This document shows, piece after piece, positions 42,929 through 52,700 of a DNA stretch of 64,000 bases. The notes under the pieces were generated by a model. The model was given only the letters and a program-made list of their open reading frames with translations, did no database searches and had not been told where the DNA came from. The position numbers and the translations under genes were made by a program. Origin of the DNA: Bettongia penicillata ogilbyi (taxonomy: Eukaryota; Chordata; Mammalia; Diprotodontia; Potoroidae); the NCBI GenBank assembly GCA_023548195.1, contig JAJHZJ010000023.1, forward strand, positions 775,636-839,635, in the 5' to 3' direction. How positions within the stretch are numbered: position 1 is the stretch's first letter; the number at the start of each line of letters is the position of its first letter.

Positions 42929-45387
42929 GTAAGGCTCCCACCACCATCTGCGTGGTATGGCCAAGGCGGCAAGGGCAAAGAGAGAGGGGAGTCAATGAGG
43001 GACAAAAACGGAGTAGGGTCTATTTGGGACCTGTTGGTTTGGAGACTTGGGGGGAGGATTGTGGGAAGGCAGGCAGAGACTACCCCACCCAACGTGCCCA
43101 ATCACTTACTTTCCTAAGACTGCACACCTTGTCCTACCTAGATTCCATTCTTTAGAGCTGCTCCCCAGGAGGTGGAATATGGTGGAGGCCTATGGTCACT
43201 CCAAAATTTGTTGGGGGCTGGGCTGGGGTGTAAGGTAGGAGCATAGTGTGAAGGAGAAATATTCTGGAGATCTGGATGCTTGCCCCCATTTCTTCACCTC
43301 CCTCCATGCCACAATGCACAATGACAAAACCATGCCTCTTGTCCTGTCCACCCAACTTTAATGGGATGGAAGAGATGAGACATGCCCATGGAGTATATGT
43401 GAAGTGGGTGACGTATGTTGGATTTGTATTGGATTTGGACCTGGATTCCAGTCCTGTCATGGCTACCTCTTACCTAGGTGGCCTTGGGCAAGCCACCTCA
43501 CCTACCTGGGCCTCAGCTCTGTAAAATGAGGAGAATGGACTTGGTTCCTATAAGTGACCTCGGTCAAGATTCTTCCCCTACCTGGGCCTTCGTTTCCTAC
43601 TCTGTAAAAATGAGAAGGTTGAACTCAATGGCCTCTGAACTCTCATCTAGCTCATATCTAGGGTCTCATGAGCCTGTAAGTGGGTCTAATGTCTAATCCC
43701 CCACTCTCTAACCTCCCCACTCCAAGGTTAGCCTGATCACGGTTCCCTGATCATTCTGACTTCTACTTCTGGCCCAGAGAGGGGGAAAGTATTCTCTGAA
43801 ACCTCAGACCATGGGTAGTTGCTATTTGATGAGGGAACAGGAGACAGGAGAAAGCCACCTCCATCTCTAAATGAATGCCCCTGCTCAGCCTCACAGGATG
43901 GTCAATGTGATTCAGTGTAGGACAGAATTAGACCAAGATCCTCACCTGCCTCCCTCTTATCCAGGGTGGGCTTCTCATTTCTCCCCATCTCTCTCTATTT
44001 CCCAGCAGCCACTGAGGCCTTCTCCAATGGCAGCCCTCTTGGCAACATTAGCAACAACAACAAATCTCGAAACCCCTGGTTGGCCCAGGCTGAGGTGGCA
44101 CTGCTGGCCGTCATGTTTGTGTGTGTGATGCTGAGCAACATACTGGTGCTGGGGGCCCTGGCTCGTAGAGGCAGACGAGGCCGGTGGGCCCCCATGCATG
44201 TCTTCATTGGCCACCTGTGTCTGGCTGATCTGGCTGTGGCCCTGTTCCAGGTGCTTCCACAGCTGGCCTGGGACATCACAGACCGCTTCCAGGGCCCTGA
44301 TATTCTATGCCGGGTAGTCAAGTATCTGCAGATGGTGGGTATGTATGCTTCCTCCTATATGATTCTGGCCATGACCCTGGACCGCCATCGAGCCATCTGC
44401 CGCCCCATGTTGGCATTCCGCCATGGTGGGGCCCGCTGGAATAGACCCATCCAGGTCGCCTGGGCCCTCTCATTAATCTTCAGTCTGCCCCAGCTCTTTA
44501 TCTTCAGCCAACGGGAGGTAGAGGGTGAGCCTGGGACCTTCGACTGCTGGGCGCTGTTTATTGAGCCCTGGGGGCTCCAGGCCTATGTCACTTGGATCGC
44601 CATAATGGTGTTTGTGGCACCAGCTGCAGGCATAGCTGCCTGCCAGTTGCTCATCTTCCGAGAGATCCATGCCAGCCTGTCCCCTAGGGCTAGTGGCGTG
44701 GGACCTAGCGAGGGTGCTCGGGTCTCAGCAGCCATGGCCAAGACGGTGAGAATGACCTTGGTGATAGTGATTGTGTACGTGCTGTGTTGGGCACCCTTCT
44801 TCCTGGTGCAGCTGTGGTCGGTGTGGGACCCTCAGGCACCTCGGGAAGGTAAGTTTAAAGGTACATATACCCAGATCAAGGCATGCAAAACCACACATAT
44901 ACAGGCAGGCATACAGATGTCCCCAGAGAGCTGTGCTGATGGGTACCCACATATCTGCCTCCAGATACCCTCTTGCACACAGGTGCACATTCATAGACTC
45001 TCCCAAACCCTTCTCCCCATCCCTGTGCCCAGCCCTGCCTCCTCCTTGGTCCCTTCTTCCCATTGTCCTATGCCCCCACACCCCTTCTGCCCATTGGTCC
45101 AGAATCCCATAGCTCTGCCATTTCTTGCCTGTCCTTTCTGTACCATGCCCACCTCTCTTCTGGCTTCTGCCTTCTTCCCAGGACCATCCTTTGTGTTGCT
45201 CATGCTTCTGGCCAGCCTCAACAGCTTCACCAACCCTTGGATCTACGCCTCCTTCAGCAGCAGCGTTTCCTCAGAGCTACGCAGTTTCTTCTGCCGTTCC
45301 CAGCCCCCGGCTGCGGCCAGCTCTGGTCCCCCTGATGACTCTAGCGTAACTGCCAGCTCCTCTCTCACCAAGGACACAGCCACCTGA
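42904..45387 (+). CDS. AVPR2: AVPR2, vasopressin V2 receptor, complete
   Basis: Join 42904-42928, 44006-44848, 45182-45387 (1074 nt, 357 residues; human has 371). It is a seven-helix Gs-coupled receptor of the renal collecting duct that binds arginine vasopressin and drives aquaporin-2 trafficking and water reabsorption. Visible marks: N-glycosylation sequon at Asn22 as in human, [20 protein letters not shown] in loop 1, the Cys110-Cys189 pair, [10 protein letters not shown] (134-143) with DRH in place of DRY, CWAPFF in helix 6, NPWIY (307-311), and a C-terminal [12 protein letters not shown] phosphorylation cluster. The 25-nt first coding exon has exactly the human length and encodes MLRISLAS plus one base. 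Differences from human are a third intracellular loop about 11 residues shorter, lacking its basic RRRGRR run, and one rather than two palmitoylatable Cys after helix 8. Intron 2 is 333 nt. Confidence 0.96.
44006..44848 (+). CDS. AVPR2: AVPR2 coding exon 2 (N-terminus to helix 6)
   Basis: 843 nt, from acceptor CTATTTCCCAG to donor GTAAGTTTAA, phase 1 at both ends. Encodes helices 1-6. The acceptor could instead be 3 nt later (CAGCAG), dropping one residue. Confidence 0.95.
44849..45181 (+). other. AVPR2: AVPR2 intron 2, stop-free and a multiple of three
   Basis: 333 nt with good GT and AG ends. Read through in the receptor frame, it contains no stop for 111 codons, so retention would give a 468-residue protein with an insertion between helices 6 and 7. 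Confidence 0.9.
45182..45387 (+). CDS. AVPR2: AVPR2 coding exon 3 (helix 7 and tail)
   Basis: Acceptor CTTCTTCCCAG. Encodes [19 protein letters not shown], the NPWIY motif, helix 8 (ELRSFFCRS) and the Ser/Thr-rich tail, ending at TGA 45385-45387. Confidence 0.96.
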
Positions 45388-45469
45388 GGTCCTGGGCAGA
45401 CCATGGGCAGGTCAGCTCTCTTCCCGGACTCCACAAAGCTCCGTGCCAAGGCCAACATCTCCCACATGG

Positions 45470-45965
45470 TACCAACTTGGCCTTCCTAAAGCAAAGATCT
45501 GACCACACTATGCCCCTGCTCAGGATAAGCTTCTATGGCTCCCCCCGGGGCCTCTACTATTTTGCTTGGCATTTGAAGGTCCTCCCAGTCTGGCTCCAGC
45601 CAGTATTTCTGGGCAGGTCATCCATCACTACTCCCTACCCTCCATAACATTACACAGGCTGTTGCCCATGACTGGAATGTTCTCCCCTCTGCCTCTTGGA
45701 ACCCCTAGAAAGCTCAGCTCAAGGGCCACCTCCTTCAAAAGACTGGTTCTCCCTGGTTAGTGCCCTGCCCCTGAACTCTGTATTTATTGTGTATGTATGT
45801 ATGTATATACATATATATATATATATCCCATATTTACTTCTCAGGGGACATGCCATATGCCTAGATTGTGAGTTCCTTGAGGGCAAGGTCTATCCCACTT
45901 TTTTACTTGTATCTTTCACGCTTAGCACATGCTTAATAAATGCTTGTTCATTGATGGATTGATTG
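45470..45965 (+). repeat. L2 LINE 3' end in the AVPR2 3' region
   Basis: CTGGAATGTTCTCCCCTCTG, CTCAGCTCAAGGGCCACC, GTGAGTTCCTTGAGGGCAAG and CTTAATAAATGCTTGTTCAT then TGATTGATGG are the L2 3' terminus, in the same orientation as AVPR2. A TA-rich microsatellite (45797-45830) interrupts it. Confidence 0.75.
45935..45940 (+). other. AVPR2: Candidate AVPR2 polyadenylation signal
   Basis: AATAAA about 550 nt after the AVPR2 stop, the first plus-strand AATAAA I see. It lies inside the L2 3' end. Confidence 0.45.
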
Positions 45966-46654
45966 ATGGGGGTTGGTGGGAAAGGACAAGAGGCTCCTGG
46001 GATTTCTGGGAATTAGGCATGATGGAAGAGCCCTGTACAGGGAATCAGGAGTTCTGCATTCTAGTCCTGGATCTATCTTGGACTTGCTTGGGCCAATCAC
46101 TTCCCTTCACTTAGATTCAGTTTTCCCATCTGTAAAATAAAGGGGTTGGACTAGATGGAAAGGGCCCTTTGAGTTCTGCCATTCTCTGGTCATTGTCCCT
46201 TGTACTGTGGATAGAGGCCGAGATTGGCGGCAGGGGGTATAGAGAAGAGGGGCAGTGTCACTTCCTATGACCCCGGAGATGAAGGGCTGGGGGCCCTGTT
46301 CATACCTCCTCATTTGTAAGCCATCCCTTCCCTTGTTTTTCAATCCTAACTCCACTGCACAGGCCTTCCACTCCGCACCTCATGCTCAGCCCCCATGTAC
46401 AGATGGCCCACTCTGAGGTACTGGTGGGATAAACTTTCCCCAGCTCAAGACTTCACAACCTAGGAGTTTCCTTTCATTGGGAAAGGCAAGCTGGGTGCAT
46501 GGAGGTGGACATGGACAGACTGTGAGCACAGACATTTACTTTGATATAGACAGACCATAGACATGAAACAACACTGAGATCAAAACAGGCCAAAGCTTCC
46601 GTGAACATGTTCCGTGAACATGTATGTGCATACACACTTGTACCTATTCACACA

Positions 46655-46701
46655 CAAATACATATGCGCATGCGTGTGCGCACACACACACACACACACA
46701 C
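46655..46701. repeat. Alternating purine-pyrimidine tract (Z-DNA type)
   Basis: ATATGCGCATGCGTGTGCGC followed by CA units, the same starting motif as the tract at 22062. Confidence 0.85.
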
Positions 46702-47099
46702 TATGTACCCATTCCTCTGTCCAGGAAGCCTAAAAGGTCTGCCCACACAGGGGAGGAGGATGAGGGTGAAGACCTTAGTAGGGCCTCTATGGATTTTATC
46801 TGGGAGCTAGGCAGGGCCCCCTTCCCTCCTCCCACCTCCTTCCACTGCCTTCATCCTATTGTTCTCACCCTGTTTATAACAGCTTCAGTCTCTGCTCAAA
46901 CACTTTTTTCCATGACTTGGCCCTGCCCCTGATGTCAGGGTTGGCCACTCCACCCCACTTCTCCCCAGTCTACCTGATGGCCTGACCCTTTCCTCCTCAT
47001 CCCACCTCCCAGAAAATCCTACAGCCTACTACTTACTGGCCAGCCCTGGGTGGAATGGTCTAAGATTTGAGTAATCGTATTCAGAGCCACCCACTCACC

Positions 47100-47520
47100 C
47101 CCCAAGTGAGCCTGGCTCAGATAGGATTAGGACAGGTGGAGGAGAGAAATAGTCTAACAAATTGGGGAGGAGTGTGTGAACTAAGGCACAGAAATAGAAA
47201 TGAATAAGCCTGGTATACAGGGAGTCACCAAGGCCTGGTTGGAACAGAGGGCACTGTTAGGTGGACAGGTATCAAAAGACAAGCACCCGATTTCTGAGAG
47301 CTTCTAAAACCATTTTGATTTCATCCTGTAGGCAGTGAAAGGCTTTGGCTCATGGGAATGACTTGGTCAGGCCTATCCATTAGGAAGCTTGAATGAGTTA
47401 GCCTGGAGAGGAGACGGCAGAGGCAGCCAGAGCAGCTAATTTGCTATTAGGCTGTATTAACTGAGGCCAAGTGTTCAAAAGGAGGAAGCTGATAGCCGCC
47501 CCCCCCCACCTCCCACCCGC
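47100..47520 (-). repeat. L2-like LINE fragment
   Basis: GGCACAGAAATAGAAATGAA, GGCAGTGAAAGGCTTTGGC and GGGAATGACTTGGTCAGGC resemble the complement of mid-L2. Confidence 0.45.
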
Positions 47521-48333
47521 CACATTACAGGAGGGTGGCCAGCAGGGAAGGGCCTAGAACACATGCCCCATGAGGATCAGCTGAAGGAGAGGAATTGAAG
47601 CATTCAGACCGTGATCTTGAGGCCCTGTTCTTTCTGGCCCCAGGGGACAGAACCAAAGACTATTGGTAGGTAAATTCCCTATATACTTTAGATTAGCTGA
47701 GTGACTCCTTATTGGGGATGCTGTGGAAAGGACATCCTCAATCAGGTGCGGTTGAACCAGATGACCTCTAATCTCTCAACTCTTAAGATTGTGTGAATCT
47801 TTGAGGCAGCAGACCTGAGACAGCTGGGACACCAATCCCAGTGAGACATAATGAGGGATATGAAGACAGATGTGAGACACACTGGGGAAGTTGAATCAAT
47901 AGGATTTGGCATCTGGGACAATTGGGAGTGATGGCATTTTTGCCTGATCCTAAGTCTTTGCCCCTTCATTCATCCTCCATGTTGGGACCTCAGTGTCTTC
48001 TCCCAGAATTCACTCCCCAGAGGCCCTGCCCCCAGTCCTGAGCTCTCAGGACGGAATCACCCCACCCCCACCAGCTCTGGAGAAGGGGCAAAACTATAGG
48101 CCATAGCTTAGGAGGCTGAATGAAATGGCCCTGCTGTTGAGTACTTCAATGTGATCTGCTTCCAGGGGTTACTGTCTCCTTCCTGGTCTCCCTAGCTGCC
48201 CTCCCTACCACCCACCATATGTATCAGCTGTTCCAGCAGCCCTCCAGCTGCTGATCTCCACATACCTACCCTCTGCTCCCCAACCAGCAAGTAATATCTG
48301 CTTCCCATAAACACTGCTGAAAGTAGTATGTGT

Positions 48334-48667
48334 GGTGTGGTGGAGGGGAGAGTAGAACAATGTCCATTTCAGCACATCTGGAAACCTCTGACATGCCCTC
48401 CCTCACCTTCCCACTTGGGTACCCATCAGCATCAACCAAGAAGAGACCTGAGAAAAGCCTGCTGGATCTGCCCATCTGGAGGTTATAGGGGCCTTGGAGG
48501 GGTGTGGTGGAGGGGAGAGTAGAACAATGTCCATTTCAGCACATCTGGAAACCTCTGACATGCCCTCCCTCACCTTCCCACTTGGGTACCCATCAGCATC
48601 AACCAAGAAGAGACCTGAGAAAAGCCTGCTGGATCTGCCCATCTGGAGGTTATAGGGGCCTTGGAGG
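48334..48667. repeat. 167-bp tandem duplication
   Basis: 48334-48500 and 48501-48667 are essentially identical (GGTGTGGTGGAGGGGAGAGT to GGGGCCTTGGAGG). Part of the unit recurs inverted at 50024-50131. Confidence 0.93.
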
Positions 48668-48904
48668 GGAGTGAGGAACGAAACAGAGACCTGGCCGGTC
48701 AGGGCTCCTTTGCCTGAATCATCAAGCTCTTCCTAGGTGGCCAAGTTCCAGTGTGACATTTACTAGCCACGTGATCCTGGCAAAGTCACTTATCCTTGGC
48801 CTGCCTGGGATCAGTCACTTCCCAGAGTCACTACGATTTTTCAATGTTTTAAAGCACTGTATACATGATAAGAGTATTCCTGACACTAATTGTAATTAGT
48901 CTGG

Positions 48905-49075
48905 AACTCCGAGCTGGGGGCTCAGTGGAATGAGAGCTGGGCCTGAAATCAGGAAGATCCGAGTTCAAATCCAACCTCACTCACTAGCTATGGGACTCTG
49001 GGCAAGGAACTTGTTTGCCTCAGTTTCCTCAACTGTAAAGTGGGGATAATAATAGCACCTACCACCCTAGTAGGC
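48905..49075 (+). mobile_element. Marsupial tRNA-derived SINE
   Basis: GCTGGGGGCTCAGTGGAATG, GCCTGAAATCAGGAAGATCC, GAGTTCAAATCCAACC, ACTAGCTATGGGACTCTGGG, CCTCAGTTTCCTCAACTGTA. Confidence 0.8.
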
Positions 49076-49384
49076 AATGAATCAATGCTTGCTTCCTCCC
49101 CACCCCCAGGCTAATGAAGTAGACTCCCCTAACTCCTCCTTGCTATGGTCTTGGTCAGGAGCCAGGATGCCAGAGTCTCTACAAGGAGGCAATGTCTTCT
49201 GTGGGGGTCGGATGCACAGGGTTGTTATGGGGATGTTATGTGTAAAGTGCTTTGCAAATAGCGATGTGGGTTATTACTGTAGTAATATGTATGCTGTAGT
49301 AATGAAAGCTTCACTCTGACCTGTTCTAATGTGCCAGCAGAGATAGGCATAGAGCTGAATTATTTGCCCAGTCGAACCTTCCAT

Positions 49385-49390
49385 TTTATT
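49385..49390 (-). other. ARHGAP4: ARHGAP4 polyadenylation signal
   Basis: AATAAA on the minus strand 150 nt after the ARHGAP4 stop codon, giving a short 3' UTR. Confidence 0.65.
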
Positions 49391-49539
49391 CAGGGTTCTC
49401 AAGGGGAAGAAAAGGGAAAGGGATATGGATAGAGGGGTTTGGGTAGAAGAGTAAAGAACACACGTCCTCCAGGAAGAAACAGCCACCCATTGGGGTACAT
49501 GCCCAGCCACAGCAGGAATGGCACAGGAAGGGCTCCAGA

Positions 49540-49737
49540 TCAGTCCTGACCCCCAGTGCTTCTGAAGAAAACTTTGTTCTTTCCAGTTCGACTGTATCCC
49601 TTGGTCCTCTTGCCATACGAAGTGGAGGCAGTGGCTTCAGGGTAGCTCAAGAGGATATCAGGGGTCTTCTGCATCTGCCAAGTACTGGCCTTCCCCAAGA
49701 GCTCCTTAAAGACAGATTCCATCTTCTGGGCCACATT
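49540..49737 (-). CDS. ARHGAP4: ARHGAP4 last coding exon
   Basis: 198 nt with TGA at 49540-49542: NVAQKMESVFKELLGKAS, then a diverged tail with TSYGKRTKGYSRTGKNKVFF. Human has AQNMDSVFKELLGKTS and LGRNKGFSRG at the same places. Confidence 0.93.
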   Translation of the reverse strand, partial: NVAQKMESVFKELLGKASTWQMQKTPDILLSYPEATASTSYGKRTKGYSRTGKNKVFFRSTGGQD

Positions 49738-52700
49738 CTAGGGAAGGTACCAGGGTGGGAAGGGTGTCAGTCATCACCATGGAAGAGGACTCCCTCTTTC
49801 GCTTACTCTGGCCCATTTCTCCAACTGCCCACTGGTGTCTGAGAAAGAGGCTGGTCCCTCCTTGCCAATGCCACCTCCCCTTGGGCCTCTAAGCCCCGCA
49901 TCCAAACATTCAGCCTCTCTTTCATTTCTCCTCCTCCTGCCTAGCTGTGTCTCCCCAACCCATGAGAGAATTCTCCCCACAACAGTCTGCTCCTTCAGGC
50001 CACGGTGTTCTATGGGTGCTTAGCCGGCCAGGTCTCCGTTTCGTTCCTCACTCCCCTCCAAGGCCCCTATAACCTCCAGATGGGCAGATCCAGCAGGCTT
50101 TTCTCAGGTCTCTTCTTGGTTGATGCTGATGACCAGGCCCGTCCTCTCCTCCTCCCAGCCCACCCCCCACATCCTTTAGAAACTCTCCCTCCTTGGTTTT
50201 TGGGAATGACCCTTCCTTGGCTCCCCACCTCCCTCCTTGGCAACTGCCTCCTTTGATGAGTCTTCCTCCCAGCAGGCATGACCCCTTTCCCCAGATGCTT
50301 CCCTTTTCTTTGGGGGCAGTCTCATCTGCTCCCATAGACAGTTGACTCTGCAAATCTAGGCCTATGAAGCAGGTAGAAGCTTCTAGCTGCTGGATAAGCT
50401 CATCTGGAGAAACGTCTAATCATCTTTCCGCCACCCCTCACCCCAAACCTTCTCTTTCTTCTAATTTCCTGATTCTGTTAATGGCACCGCCATGTTTGCA
50501 TTAGTCCAGGCTTATAACCTGAGTCATCTTTGGCTTGTTTCCCTCCTGGCCCCCCTCGTCCAATTATATCCCGTCAAATATCTTTTGTAGCCATATGCAT
50601 TCTTTCGGCCACCTCCCTAGTCCAGAGTCTCATCATCTCTCAATTGGACCAGTGCCATAGACTCCTAATGGGTCTTTCTCTGCCCCATCAAGTCTCCACT
50701 CTAATTTATCCTCCATAAGCTGCCAAAGTGATTTTCCTAAAGCCCAGGTCTGGCCATGTCACCTCTTGGCTCCAGAAACTACAGGATGAGATCACAACTC
50801 CACAGCCTGCCAGCGGGAGACCCTCTACTGCCTCAACCCAGCCTACTGTCCAGCCCTCTCTCCTCTCCCTCGACTCCAGCTGAGCCAATCCCTTCACAGC
50901 CCAGGCTCATCTGGGCTCACACCATTTGTTCCTGTACCTTTCCCTCTTCCCTCTCCCCCTTTCCAATTTTCTGCTCATTTTCCAAGGCCCAATCCAAGTG
51001 GTGACTCCCGCAGCCAGCCTTTTCCTGACCTTTTGGAAGAGCTATTTCCTCTGGCCTAAGTACTGGTCTAGAGCCCAGCACTTAGCACCCAAGGGGTCTT
51101 TCTCTTCCTCTTTGCTTGAGGGTGAGGAATGGCCCCAGCCAGCCTGGGAGCTCCCCAGGGACAGGTCGTGAGTATCATTTGCCTATGACTTCCCTTCCTC
51201 CCCAGCACTCCCCAGCACAGGCAATCAGTGAAGACTTAGTTTGCTGAATGGAAGAAGAAAAATCAGGGAGAGAAGAAAGGAACCAGGAGAGGAGAGTAGG
51301 ACAAGAGTAGAGGATCAGAGGGGAGAGCAAAAGGGGACTCATTTCAGGTCCCCCCACCCCCACTCACTCCAAGTCAGGCTGGCTTACCTTGTCAACCTCC
51401 AATTTCGTCTCACTGGTGATGATGGCTGGGAAGCGCCAGTTGTATCCAGAGGGACCTGGCATCTCCATGTCCCAACTCTCTGATCTGAAGTGGAAAGAGG
51501 GGGTGGACACAGGGAGTCACCCTAGGGTCACCCAATACAGTCCCAAAAGGAAAGAGTGAGCTTGCCTTTCTCCCTTGGGAGCCCTCCCCCAAGGAGTTTA
51601 AGCCCCACGGGCTGACCTGTCACCAGGTATCACAGCTCGACCAGCTGGTGTCACGACCAAAGGGTGGTGGGTAGGATCCAGAAAAGGTGAAGTCAATTTG
51701 CCAACTGGACTGCTACTGCTCGCTTGGGGGCGAGCCTTGCCACAGCCACCTTCTGAATTTGTGCGCATGCTGGCATGGAGTGGGGGGGGGGCCCAGGTGA
51801 GAGAGCCTGTTGCCATCCCTTGATCCCTTGATGCCCAGGCTGGATCACTCCCTTCTCCAGGGGGTCTTTCCACCCTGAGGTCCCCCAAATCTCTCCAAGA
51901 TCTGACTCCCCCACCTGACGGTCAGGGATCTGGTTACCTCCTGCTTAATCCATTTCCCATGGAATTTGAGGATCCTCAAATGTCAAGGCTGAAGGTTCCT
52001 TGGAACCCAGAGGATTCAGGCTGCTTATTTCACAGATGGGGAAATGGAGGCCCAGAGAAGGGGCAGGGCACTCCTCAAGTTCACCCAGCTGATTACTTGT
52101 TCCCTGCCTCCCAATCTGGGTCTTTTCCATCGCACCAGAGCACTGCCTTCTCCTGGTGAGGAGAACTCTTGGCGTGATGAGGGGCCCTGCCCCTACACTG
52201 TCCAATGAGCCCAGAGGTGGGAGGGGAGACATGCTCCTGCCTCCTTCACTCACCGGCTCCCAGACTCCACTGCGGGGTCCTCATATTTGGAGGCCGATTC
52301 ACCTTCTCCCTGTCCCTCCTGCGAGATTCGACTCTCTGTCCTAGGGACACAAGGAGGATGGTTGGGGGAGGATTCAGTCCAAGAAAAGCTAGGCCTCAAG
52401 GGGAATGGATAGCAGAACAGATATCTATGGAGATAGAGAAGGGACCCAAAAGAAGGGGGCCGAGGAGGTTCAGTCATCACTCGAACTCCAAGCAAAGGGG
52501 TCATGCTTCTTAAAGACAGACTGGGAGGCAGCTGCAGCTGGAGGGAACTAGAAGACCCTGAGCCTGCAGTGAGGCTTGGGGCCCACTCCCAGCGGCTCAG
52601 GACTGGTCTCACTCACTTGTCGGACACTTTGATGTATTTGTGGGGAATGAGTCCCTGGGTGCCTGCACGTTCCCCACGCCACCACTCTCCTGAGGCCCGG

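Larger units (their letters stand above)
45966..49384. other. AVPR2-ARHGAP4 intergenic region (tail to tail)
   Basis: 3.4 kb. Holds a MIR (about 46060-46170), a Z-DNA-type CA tract 46655-46701, an L2 fragment (about 47100-47520), an unassigned CT-rich part, the 167-bp tandem duplication 48334-48667 and a marsupial SINE 48905-49075. No gene is recognised. Confidence 0.6.
49738..51387 (-). other. ARHGAP4: ARHGAP4 last intron
   Basis: 1.65 kb, the longest intron in the RhoGAP-to-tail part. It holds the inverted copy of the downstream 167-bp unit (50024-50131) and a long L2 fragment (50440-51240). No exon is visible. Confidence 0.65.

Noticed and set aside
43966..44005. ATG at 43966 as AVPR2 start, giving a single-exon 473-codon frame
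   Set aside because: It lies in intron 1 upstream of a good acceptor; the 25-nt first exon at 42904-42928 matches the family structure exactly. The intron-2 part is kept as a finding.
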